From Beta vulgaris subsp. vulgaris (taxonomy: Eukaryota > Streptophyta > Magnoliopsida > Caryophyllales > Amaranthaceae), in the NCBI RefSeq assembly GCF_026745355.1, contig NC_079204.1:49608285-49672284 (forward strand): DNA of 64,000 bases, read 5' to 3'. The notes under the pieces were generated by a model. The model ran no database searches, had not been told where the DNA came from, and saw nothing but the letters and a program-made list of their open reading frames with translations. Numbering within the stretch: position 1 is the stretch's first letter; each line of letters begins with the position of its first letter. Made by a program: the position numbers and the translations under genes. Below, piece by piece: positions 40,433 to 50,844 of this stretch.

Positions 40433-41066
40433 TTGGTGTGAACACTATTAATAATTACATCCTACTACAGTGGTGAGGTAAAATGCGCAGGTTTCTACCG
40501 TTTGGATATGTAAAAGCTACTTGAAAAGCTTGTGCCGAACACGCCCTAAGTAGAGCTTCAAAAAGTTTGGATATGTAAATGCTATCATGTTTACATAATT
40601 GACAGTACAAATCAAAACTATCATGTGACCATTTTTCCACGGGTATAGATTTCAGCTCCTGTAGCATGTAGATCTACTGTTTAATTTTTCATACTAGAAT
40701 TAGAAATCTTCAACATTTAATTCATGGACAAAAAAAAAGATTTACCCTTGAGCATGATGAAGGACTCATAAGTCATATCACAGGTCTCCCGCTGCTGTGC
40801 TACACATGACACATCACCGCTTCCGGCTTCTATAGACTACATACTTGATACTCCGTATATAAAACCACCATGTGAGTTATGAGTATGTGACCGTTACTAA
40901 TAGATAATAGTCGTGGTTTTCTTCTACAAACTTGTGAAGCTTACCCGTGCTATGCACGGGGAATGCACTCTTAATCTGCTACTCTTGTTCTACCATTTCT
41001 TTTCACTCTGTAAAAAATTAACCAATTCTATTAATGCCCGATTCATTATTAAATATTCAACTGATT
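40433..41066. other. Upstream region of the ERF gene, nothing further recognised
   Basis: This interval holds the distal ERF promoter and unassigned DNA. The short frames in it (for example 40455-40667) show no known domain. Confidence 0.45.
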
Positions 41067-41524
41067 CTTTTTTTTTTTACCTCCCAATGAACCTCAAGGA
41101 AAATCCCTTGAAAAAAAAAACCTCAAGGACAATAAAAATTGCAAATGGGGGAAGGGGGACTCAAACACTCAAACCTATGATCTTTCGAACACAAGTTTTC
41201 ATTCTTAACTACTAGGCTAAGAGTAGGGATTGTAACTCAATTCAGATCTAACTTTGGTTCGCTCTGTTTCAAAGGAAAAAAAATCCGAGCTGACTCCGAA
41301 AAAAATAATTCGAATTCGACTATGTTTATAAAGTCTGACTCCGAGTAGGAGAAAGATCGGAGACGGATACCATGAAAATTCAACATACATATGACTCTGA
41401 CTTTGAGACGATTAATTTTATTTGTATTATGTTGTATACTCTTACTTTGAAGTAATTTTATTATATAAAAAAATTCATAAAAAAATGTTTGTTAAAAAAT
41501 AATAATAATTAGATTATTTGTCAT

Positions 41525-42510
41525 GATTTTTCATCATATACCCCCAAATTTTTTTTTTCACTATATATCCTTGATGTTTTCAAAATCGTCATATACTCCC
41601 CAATTTTATGATAGTTCACCATGTGCTCTCAATGATTAAGGACTATAACTTTTTTTTATCATTAACCATTGATACCATATTAATATAGCCGGCAAAATAG
41701 GCTCGTACCCGTTCACCCGATCCAAAACCTAGTTTTCCATCCGAAAATAATGACCCAAAATAGGATCGAAACCCGAATAAACCGACCGAACCCAAATTAA
41801 AATAGACTTGAATATAACATGAACCCGAATATATCCAACTCGAAAGTGACCCGACCTGAATTGACCCGATAATGATGACCCCAACCCGAACACGACCCGA
41901 AAAGTTGTCATATTAGTTACTTTTTAAGCAAATTTAAGGAAAAAATTGTCATATGATTCAGCCACTTTCAATTAATTATTTAACTTACTCTCATTAGTTT
42001 TATATGTGTTTTATTCATTTGCGAGATATGAAACCCGATTTAACCCGACCCGACATGATTTGGAATCTCATGGACCTGAGGTGGACTTATACCCGAACGG
42101 ACTCGACTCGACCTAAACATAACCCGAACACAAAGTTGACCTGATTGTGACCCGACCCGTTTGTCACCTCTACATATTAAACCTTAACTAATTCCTATTC
42201 CACTCGTTTAACCTAACAGATTAGCTTTGAAACAGCACGTATGGCCAAAGAAGAAGGAACAGAGTTTTGGAGCAAGAGTGATTAAAGGGTTCACTTATGG
42301 TGTTTAAATGGTGGTCATATTGAGATTAACGACTCAGATAGAGGTTGTTAGGATTTCGTAACGGAATTAGAGGTTAATGACTAAAAAAGTTGAAGACCAT
42401 TAATCATCTGGTGAGTTTTTAAATAAATGAAGGGTATGTGGTAAATTTTGAAAAGTGCAACTATATATGGTGAATAAAGAAATTGATCGGGGGTATAAAA
42501 CTTTTATTTG
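41525..42510. mobile_element. Foldback/TIR element nested in the hAT
   Basis: The left arm (catatacccccaaatttt, cactatatatcc, catatactcccc, caccatgtgctc) and the right arm (accattaatc, gggtatgtggtaaatttt, ctatatatggtgaataaaga, cgggggtataaaac) are inverted copies of a repeated caccatatacccyc module. The element at about 50845-51765 has the same arms, so they form one family. Exact ends and target duplication were not resolved. Confidence 0.6.
41684..42172. mobile_element. hAT-type MITE with perfect 8-bp TSD CATATTAA, innermost of the nest
   Basis: CATATTAA flanks it exactly (41676-41683 and 42173-42180). The ends are TATAGCCGGCAAA and, reverse-complemented, TAGAGGTGACAAA. The interior is full of cccgaac/cccgacc/gggtcggg words, like the 29688 hAT. 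It is 489 bp and non-coding. Confidence 0.88.
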
Positions 42511-42695
42511 TATTATATAATATTTTTCTATTTTTAGAAAATTGGGTGGGGAAAAAAGTCGGATCGGAGTCATATTTTGAAAGTCAAGGTTGAATTTAAA
42601 ATCCGATTTCTTGTAAGATCATAATGGGATTATGCATATTCTGGTCCAAATCCGATCCGTTGTCATCCCTAGCTAAGAGCCCAATACCTCGTTGG

Positions 42696-43883
42696 TATTC
42701 GACTTTTGTTATTTGAAATAATTCCAACTATTGAAAGTATGCTCCAAAAAGACTTTGATATGACATGTGGATGATCGAAAAAAGTACGCTTTATTATAAT
42801 TATAAAGCCGAATAGTTTTTTTGAAGGGAATTATAAAGTCAAATATAATTTTATCACTTAGGTCATTTTGAAGGTTTCTATTCAAGCTGCCTAAGATAAT
42901 AGGGGTAAAGCTCCAATTTTTATTTTTTTTACATATTAACTAAAACATCAAGTTACAAACTAGGAATCTTTCAAAAAAAAAAAAAAAAAGTTACAAACTA
43001 GGAAGAGAAAACACATACATAACGGCTAGAGGCATTACAGCCTGAAAAGAAAATACAAGTACTTCGAGCTTTTTTTGATTTTACATCAATTTCAAAATAA
43101 AAGGAAAGAAAAGCTCCAATTTAGTGCTTATAATTCTCTGAAAGTACCCTACAAACAATTTTAGGTTTTTTTTGGAAGTTTGATTCTATTTATATATTCT
43201 TTTTAGCATAAACATTTTAAGACCGTAGCCAAATAATACCATAGTCTTTTAGTGTAATTCTTAGTGAAAGACAACATTAAAGATAATATGAAGAAATTTA
43301 TTGTTTGGTTTACTTAATCTATAAGGTGACATTATTTGGGGTAATCAACAATAGAAGTTGTACCCAATGCAAATCGAATTGGAGATCAGCATAGAGCTGC
43401 CGCTTTCCCCCCATGAGGTGAATAAATCTATTTCACATTACCCTCAACTCTTGATTATGCCTTCTCTAAATTCAAAAAAATATACTCCCTATGTTTGTTA
43501 TTAATTGTTACATAGACCCCATCAAAGTATGTACAAAAAAGGCAAGAACTATGTCTCAGTTGCCATGAAAAGTCGACAAATACTTTCCCATAAGCTAATC
43601 GCCTTTCCTTATGATTGGAATAAGACATAATGTACATAGTAACCTAACTTAGTTCAAAAAAAGGTTGGATAATTACATCATTACTCGCAACTTGATGGCA
43701 AGAAACTTCAAACACCATGTTCAAGTGACGATAGCTGAACTACTTCTACAAAGAGATCTTGGAGGCTACGCAAAAAGATTCTTCGACATCTATGTATGCA
43801 GAATAACCTCTGGACCAAAAAATGCCTTCAAGCATGCTACAAAACAGAGCTACTTACAAAAACAGCTCACAGAAGTTACAACT
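42696..43883. other. 3' flank of the PHD-Myb gene and intergenic DNA
   Basis: This contains the micro-retroinsertion at 42951-43004 and, nearer the gene, its probable 3' UTR. A half Stowaway terminus (tatactccctatgtttgtta, near 43480) has no clear partner. No other gene is supported. Confidence 0.5.
42951..43004 (+). mobile_element. Micro-retroinsertion: 22-bp poly-A insert in a 16-bp TSD
   Basis: AGTTACAAACTAGGAA occurs at 42951-42966 and 42989-43004. Between them lies only tctttc followed by 16 A residues. A long exact duplication plus an A tail is the signature of LINE-machinery insertion (target-primed reverse transcription) with extreme 5' truncation. Confidence 0.85.
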
Positions 43884-46800
43884 TCAATTCTTCACTTTAG
43901 GGCTCGTTCCACGCGTAATATTCCTCCATTTATCCTTGAGGTCTATAGCTGTTCGACCCTTCTGAAAAACAGAACCTCCAAATTCCAAAATGCTTTTCCA
44001 CGGGGTAGCTCGACTTCCCCCCTGATACAGTTCTACCCCTTTCTGTGCAAAAATTAGCCACGATAAAAAAATTAAGAATGACATAAAGCAATGAAGAATG
44101 TACAACAGCTATTGCTTCTCATAGGTGTATCAAGTTCTACCATGAGAATGAAGCTTAAGATTAATTATCCTGCATTACAGTGTTTAAATAACAAGTTCGT
44201 AGTGAGGGAGAAGAAAGGGAAGAGCAGAGAAGAAAAGGGAGGGAAGGGAAAGGTTTTGCTTCCAAATATTTCCAACTATGGAAGGATTACAAGAGAGAAG
44301 GAAAATGGATCCATCATATTCTTTTTACTCACCCTCGACCCTAATAGTTAACATCTAAAAGAAGGGAAAATTAATCCCCCACTCTGCAGTCTCCCTTCTC
44401 TCACCATTCCTCCATATCCCCTGATCCATATTATCAATAACTGTTCCATTTCAATTTGACATGAAGAATCACGGCTTGTTCAATTAACATGACTTGGTAC
44501 CCCATGGAACATTGTGAAAGGAAGAAAACCACCTAGTCATGTATACATAATATGAAAAAGATCCAGTAAAAAGTTCTTCAAGAAGAGAAGGATACTTGTG
44601 CAACTGTGTAGAACTGAATCTGCACATTTTTTGAATTAAATATGCATATTTATTTTTCAAGTTAAAAGTAATTTCTCTAGAAAAAAGATACACATTCAAT
44701 AAAATGCACAAGATGAATTTTTTTTGCACGTTTTACTTAAAAAGTCTGCACATTCAGCTCAAAAGTTATGCAACAAAATCCTACTCATTTTAAGAACCTT
44801 CTAGCTTGATCCTGATAAGTTTAAATATATGTATAGGATTTGAAAGAGAAAGAGCTTAAAAGAAGCCGTTCATTTCTTAGTATGTATACCTCTCACTCAC
44901 ATTAATGAAATAAAGAGAATAGCTAAAATAGCAAAATCATTGTAGCATACAAGAGAGAAAAAAGGGGATAAGGCCGACAAGAATGCATTTACCAAATTAC
45001 TCTTCCCCTCCATTGTTTCTAGGAGACAATTTGTAATACGTATTTCTTAATAAACCTAACGACCTTTCTCCCTATCCCGTCATCTTGGAAACATAATTTC
45101 TTTTACGCATAGTACACTCGATTTACCAGAGCTTAGCTCCAACTACATCCGGATTGACCCGTGTTGCACACTTGCTTTGGGTGGGTGAGTCTCCCAGTCC
45201 CAACAAGAGTTTGACCTCCCTTAAGCGACATCAAGTTGCTTACCACTTTTTGGTCATCTTGGAAACACAACGAGCTGTCAGAGTGCCATCTGACTAAAAT
45301 TTCTAATTTTGTTTTCCCCATAATGCCCCCACTGAAGTCGGTAAGAGTACACATTTAGAACAGATTTTTGGGCTGTAGCTTCAGCGGTTTTCTGATTCCA
45401 TCAAAAATTTGGAAGCTCGGAGAGGTTGTATTCATAACAAAAGTACAACTGTTATTAGGCTATTAGCTAGCTAGTTTTCTTACTATACATAACTTCCAGA
45501 AATTCATAAATATATTTAATCAAAAACCTTGTACAATGATGTAGAAATCATGAACTAATGGAGTGTGAGAAAGTGGAAGTAAAAGATAAAGTGTGGAAGA
45601 ATAACATCAAACAGAGCAAGAGGTATTAAATCAAATGCTTCAGACAAAAATCAGGAAACAAAGAAAATCAGTATGAAGGTAACTGATATGATCTCAGGCA
45701 AAACGTACCTTCAACACTGCTTCCTCCTCTGCTGTCCAAGGGACCTTCTTTCGTCTATATCGTGGAGTTCCTGGAATCTCACTGTAAATTAAACACGTCA
45801 TCATTCATATAATCCAGCTAGAGACCACCCTCTAATTTATCCCACACCTAAGACATCCAGGAAAAGAAAGATACAGGTGCTCAAACAGCATTGATACTGC
45901 ACGTTACAAACATATTCGCAAGCAATACCACAATTTACATAGGCCCACTCCCAAATCCCAATGAATTGAAACAGAAACTACTTGAGCAACCCCCCCCCCC
46001 TTCCCCCCCACACACACACACAAAAAAAAATCAAATTGAAGAAGAGAGCTGCAAGCAACCCACACAACGTTGCGGCAAATTAGAATCTATCTTAAAGCAA
46101 CAGAAAAAATACATGAGATGCTATAAATCACTCATTGTCTAATATCCCACAACCAAGGGATGCAAATTTCCCAACAAACATTACCACCACCACCAGTGTG
46201 GTCAAATGATTCTGTAATCAGTAGGATCCAGAAATGACAGCATGCAATCAGGCACTACCAATAACATATGAAGACCATAGTAAAGGCACTACAGATTACA
46301 GAATGTTTTAGAAAATAATATTACCCAAGGAAGAACAAATAATAACCAAGACTATTAATTCGGTCACAGCTACTATGCAAGAAAATTTACAAACTCCTTA
46401 GACCTAAACCAAAAATACATCATAGAATGAGGTCACAAATTGAAAAGCATCACTATGAATATTAATGTTGGAAGTATTAAAGTTGCCAATGAACTTGCTT
46501 GCTAACCAAGAAGACTGACAAATAATTGAGTTTAAGCACACCATATAACAGCATATAGCATACTGATTTCGTATTAACACAACAGCCAACACTGACACAT
46601 ACTAAAGGATTACTAGCAGCTGCAATGATGAGAGATGTGTAGAAGCTTCTCACCGTAGAGGTGTAGGGGATGCAATGGGACTGGTACTAACATCCCTCTT
46701 ATCTTCGTGTAGTCCATCTGAATCACTAATTGATTCAGATGAATTATCTCCATGAAGCTCAGTAATTTTACAGCTCTTGCTTTCTCTCCGAGTTTTTAAC

Positions 46801-48831
46801 TCCTTATCACTAGACAACTTGGCACCGACCCGACCATGACCATCCTGTCCCTGGTTCCAGATTAGAGATGGGTCTCTTGAAAATTGGATAATTATCTCTG
46901 CACCTTGTCTGTCTTTAAAAGAAAGCTTTTGTTGTGTACCCATTAAAAATCCATTGACATCCATGCAGGTAGATGAGTGCGAAAGCTCTAACTGTTTACC
47001 TGTTACGCTCCTCTGAACAGGCTTAGCAGCTTGAATTACAACATTAGCACCTTTTTTCAGCTCATCTTTTTTATCAACATTCCTTCGTCTGTCTTGGCTG
47101 ACATTGTCCCCTGATGATGTATCACTATCATGCTCTTGCTGGTCATCGCTCCTCCCTCCAATGAAAAGCGAGAGCTCTTTCCTTGCTGAAGAAACTTTTT
47201 CCTTGGCTCTAACATACTCTGCAATTGCACGAGAATATACACAAAATGGACAGTAAAAGTTTCCTTGACCATCAAAGTGGGCTGAGGAACCCAAGCAGCT
47301 CTCATGAAACAATAAAGGACAGCTACTAGCACTACAAGATAACAATTGGCCATCTTTATTGCACTTCATACAAATATTTGCCTCTGTCTCGGACATTGCG
47401 AGGAAGTTTCCAGTGAACACACAATGAGAACCCAGTAAATTAGAGTTTTTCATGGCAAAATCAGTCTCTTCACGGCAGTGGTAACCAATACTTGGTGAAA
47501 GTTGTTGCTGTAAATGACTTCCCTCATACTCTTTGGCCTGCTCGTCAACATCTCTCCCATATGAATTCCCATCAAGTATTCCATTTGCATTCATGACTTC
47601 ATGATACTGTCCGTGTTCTGTGCCATAACTCATTTGATTGCTACCAACAGGAACTGTATGCTGTTGCTTAGACTGGTCCAATTTAAGCTTCTTTCTAGGG
47701 GTAGCATGAATCTCTTGCACATGATTATCAGCATGAATCTCTTGCACATGATTATCAGCATGAATTTCTTGCACATAATTATCAGCATGAATCTCTTGCA
47801 CATGATTATCAGCATGAATCTCTTGCACATGATTATCAGCATAAATTTCTTGCACATGATTATCAGCATGAATCTCTTGCACATGACTATCAGTCTGAAT
47901 TTTCTGGGAACATGCAGGATCTTCTGCTAGCATGGTTTTATCACCATGATCACCTTCATCGCTCCTTAATTGGGGGGATGTTGGATCACCACCATCGAAG
48001 GGAATATTTAACACACATTGATCTGGAACAGCAAGTCCGCTAATTTCCTTCAAGGAATCAGCAAGTGAATGGGTACCTTCTAGAATCACATCCTTCAACT
48101 GCTCAGCAGAAAATAAATGCCAAATTAAAACTTCAAAGGACAGTTCCCACAAAATCAGACAAGAAAAAACAAATCATTGTTACCAATTCTAGTGTGGATT
48201 TTGGAAGATTTGCTCTCTTGTGCTTGACAAAAGACTGAACATCCCACTTCAACTCATCCAGCATACCCTTAGAAGCTGAAATCTGTATGATGATAAGATT
48301 AGCAGCCAACCAAGAGAATGATCATACAATTATCTTTCCTCCAATACACTTATGTCTAATCAACAAGTCACCTCACTTTTCTTTGTACTTTACAGCCTTC
48401 GTGGCTCATATGGATTAAAAAAAAAAAAAAAGTCACCTCACTTAAAATGCATGGAAGGACAACTTCACAGGTCTCTGCTGGATCAAACCGAATTTTTGAC
48501 GGGTCATGCACAACATTATTCTCACCCGACACATTTGGAGGACCACATAGTCCCTCCAAGCACCTCAATGCAGCAGCTTCCATTGCTACTTTCCCTGAAT
48601 TTCCCGATAATGGCGGCGCCTTTGACATCAGATCTGGAAAATCATTCCATGTCTCTAAATGATATTGAAAAGCTACAGAAGTTAAGGGGAGGGGGGAGGG
48701 GGGAGGGGGAGAGAAATTTATATTGGAAGCAACTCACCATATAAAAGAGTATAATCAACTAGCTCAGACTTTGCTAGGGCTTCAATAACCCAACTCCAGG
48801 CAACTGTAGAGTTAGACATCTCTTCTTCCAT
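43884..48831 (-). CDS. PHD-finger and telobox-Myb (TRF-like) nuclear protein
   Basis: Six minus-strand exons join in frame to 695 aa: 48738-48831, 48437-48654, 48184-48282, 46654-48098, 45709-45781, 43884-44042. The PHD zinc finger spans about 378-423 (CMKC ... CSASSCPLLFHESC ... CPFC), a fold that usually reads histone H3 tails. The C-terminus is a single Myb/SANT domain (about 627-686: KKVPWTAEEEAVLKKGVELY ... WKSILEFGGSVFQKGRTAID) ending in the telobox DLKDKWRNI, which in TRF-like proteins contacts TTTAGGG telomeric DNA or telobox promoters. Exon 4 encodes a seven-unit repeat (about 205-270). The Myb domain is split between exons 5 and 6 by a 1.7-kb intron. A non-coding first exon (49492 to about 49580) and a leader intron (48847-49491) are plausible from GT-AG sites. 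Alternative acceptors at the start of exon 4 would add one Gln. The exon 2 donor carries a retroinsertion (see findings). The biological role is inferred only. Confidence 0.88.
45990..46029 (+). repeat. Poly-C, (CA)n and poly-A cluster in the PHD-Myb gene intron 4
   Basis: C10, tt, C8, then (ac)n and A9 follow each other within 40 bp, a compound low-complexity tract in the intron between exons 4 and 5. Confidence 0.85.
47704..47892 (-). repeat. Coding minisatellite, 7 x 27 bp, in the PHD-Myb gene
   Basis: Seven tandem 27-bp units (plus-strand consensus gcatgaatctcttgcacatg attatca) encode the 9-residue repeat HVQEIHADN with variants SHVQE, IYADN, YVQE. Because 27 is divisible by three, unit number can change without breaking the frame. 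Confidence 0.95.
48365..48443 (+). mobile_element. Short poly-A retroinsertion at the exon 2 splice donor of the PHD-Myb gene
   Basis: AAGTCACCTCACTT is present at 48365-48378 and 48430-48443 and encloses 51 bp that begin ttctttgtactttacagcct and end in about 14 A residues. This is a LINE-mobilised, 5'-truncated insert with a 14-bp target duplication. The duplicated target, read on the minus strand, is AAGTGAG/GTGACTT, the exon 2 end and its GT donor. Confidence 0.85.
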
Positions 48832-49700
48832 GTGATGAATGCTTTACTATTTCCGAAACTCCGGCAAATAAAAAAAAGCTTCAGATTCAGCTTGGGAACT
48901 ACTGGGTCTGTTTAAAACTTTGAATAATACAGAATTCAGTTCCACAAGCCGGAAATTGTTACAAATTTACTAAATTTGCAACCATCTCAATCAAATTTAA
49001 GTATTTTTTGGTAGCATCAATCCTAGCCTCAAACAAACCATTTAATAGCACAGAAATCACAAGTGGGTTATTCACAAAACACATAAACATGAAGAACATG
49101 AATAAAATCATACATAAAAACTGAAAGTTTGTATTTTAATTCGTTCAATAAACAACACATAAAAAAAGATAAGTAGATAACTTTCTTACTTAAAATTCAG
49201 GCGGTATTGCATTAACAACATTATGAATTTGACGGAAGAAATAGAATGAGTAATTAAAAAGCAAATTTGTTCAAGAATTTTGGGTCATGTAATATTCATC
49301 AAAGGGGTATCGCCGAAAAACTAAACCCTAAATGCACATTCAATTACAGACGAAATGCAGCAACTTGCAGAACATCAATGATATACCCGACCTTTAGTTT
49401 CAAAAAGAAATTAATTATATAATTAGGAAAATTGATGAACATGTTTAATCAAAATTTAATTGCAGAGTTAAAGAGTTTTTTCATTGTTCACCTGGTTGTA
49501 GAAATGGAGAAATGAAGACGACAAGAGAAAAAGAGTTGAATTTCTCTTTCCTTTTTCACAATTCACAAACTTTGAGTATCTTACTCAGTGTTGTATTTGC
49601 ACATACTTGAAATCACCATTTTCATTTCCTTGCTTGCGGAAGGTTAAACAAATTTCACTCTTCACCGGGGTTTTTTATTTTTTTTTTGGACGGAATCTGA
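48832..49700 (-). promoter_or_regulatory. 5' leader and promoter region of the PHD-Myb gene
   Basis: On the minus strand a purine- and pyrimidine-rich leader (about 49580-49492) ends ctacaaccag followed by gtgaac, and an acceptor ggaaatag lies at 48847, 15 bp before the ATG, suggesting a 645-bp leader intron. No TATA box was identified. A LINE tail (T run at 49704) begins about 120 bp further upstream. Confidence 0.5.
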
Positions 49701-49701
49701 A

Positions 49702-50390
49702 CTTTTTTTTTTTTTTTTTTTTTAAAGAAGGAAAGGAAAAAACTAGGGAGGATCTCAAGATTTGGGCCACCCTAAAGCATCATTGCGAATGATTATAGAG
49801 AAAGATAAATCAGAAACATCAAACCAGTAGGTAGTTGAAATCGTCGAATGACCACAGTGAGCCATCCAGTCAGCTGCCGCATTAGCTTCCCTAAAACCAT
49901 GACTCACTTGAACATCTTCAAACTGGGCCAAATCTTTTGCTGAATCGACTATAATTGAATGAATCGTCCAAGGGATCTTCCAAACCTGCTTAATAGCATT
50001 AATAACAGCCAAATTATCCCCTTCCACCATTAGCTTAGTAATTCCGAGATATCTAGCCCCTCTAATACCTTCCCGGAGACCCATAGCCTCTGCCTCTAAA
50101 ATAGATGCATCTACATCTAAAGTCCCAGCACCACATAACTGGATTAAACCTTCTGAATCACGAATAACAAACCCAAAAGCAGCTTGCCCACTTGCCAACT
50201 TTGACCCATCAAAATTTAGCTTAGAATAATCGGCCGAAGGGGGGATCCAAACTACCTGATCCCTTATGACCCTCTTCCCTTTGCGACCTGCCGAGAGCGA
50301 AAAACTAGAATCCACTTTTGCTACCACAGTACCTGAAATAGAAAGATTATGAACAAAAGCTTTAACCATCTGACTAACCTTAATTTGTCT
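49702..50390 (-). mobile_element. 5'-truncated LINE, RNase H domain and poly-A tail
   Basis: A 204-codon open frame (50369-49755) encodes a type-I RNase H of the plant LINE (RVT_3) group: first Asp in KLNFDGSKLASGQAAFGFVI, Glu in LEAEAMGLREGI, second Asp in VEGDNLAVINAI, and the terminal HGFREANAAADWMA block. All catalytic acidic residues are present. After the stop come about 50 bp and a run of about 20 T on the plus strand, the poly-A tail. Reverse transcriptase and endonuclease are missing, so the copy is dead on arrival, although the RNase H frame is undamaged. A host RNase H-like gene is unlikely given the tail. Confidence 0.85.
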
Positions 50391-50514
50391 AGGTTCAATT
50401 AGCGAATTGAATTTTACAGAGCTGAATAAAATTTTCTTGAACGGAATTAAATTAAATTTTCATTTATTAAGTCCGAAAAAAGGAACTTTACTTTTGCACC
50501 ACCTGAATACCTTA

Positions 50515-50826
50515 AGGAGGTGTTTGGTTCATATAGTGGTATGGGTTTGGAATCAGGAATGAAACCAAGATGGTATAGGTTTGGAACTTGATACCTAATA
50601 CCATGTGTTTGGTTTTATTTGGGAATGAATTTTTTTCTTTTATTAGATACCTTGAGGTATTGGTATGAGTCATACTCACCTACCCCCTTAGGTTTCTAAA
50701 CCCCACACCTTATGGGTTTGAGGTATTGGTTTTAAATCTTTTAATTTTGTAAACAAACACTAGGTATGGGTTTTGCTCATTCTAAACCCATACCTCATAC
50801 CAAAATCATATGAACCAAACACCCCT
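50515..50826. mobile_element. Tourist/Harbinger-like MITE
   Basis: The left end AGGAGGTGTTTGGTTCATAT and the reverse-complemented right end AGGGGTGTTTGGTTCATATG are near-identical. Both sit in a TTAA context consistent with a TTA/TAA target duplication. The interior repeats ggtatgggttt and its complement. It is about 312 bp and non-coding. Confidence 0.75.
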
Positions 50827-50844
50827 TAAAGGGTTTTTACCCTA

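Larger units (their letters stand above)
41224..42671. mobile_element. hAT-type non-autonomous element with 8-bp TSD GCTAAGAG
   Basis: GCTAAGAG is duplicated exactly at 41216-41223 and 42672-42679. The ends read TAGGGATTGTAACTC and, reverse-complemented, TAGGGATGACAACG. Subterminal gactccgac/gtcgga words resemble those of the 6998 hAT. About 980 bp of its 1448 bp come from an inserted foldback element (about 41525-42510), which itself carries another hAT. Without these it would be roughly 460 bp. Confidence 0.88.
41067..42695 (-). mobile_element. tRNA-derived SINE, split by a hAT insertion
   Basis: Read on the minus strand, from beyond the hAT element: ggtattgggctcttagccta, then gtagttaagaatgaaaactt, gtgttcgaaagatcataggt, ttgagtgtttgagtccccct, ending in an A run (T run at about 41068-41079 on the plus strand). 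The order agcctagtagttaaga (A box) and aggtttgagtgtttgagtccc (B box) plus a 3' A tail is a plant tRNA-derived SINE. The hAT at 41224-42671 sits in its head, duplicating GCTAAGAG. Confidence 0.65.

Noticed and set aside
45120..45360. tRNA-derived SINE or coding exon in PHD-Myb intron 5
   Set aside because: No convincing A/B boxes, tail or target duplication, and the flanking exons already join in frame without it.
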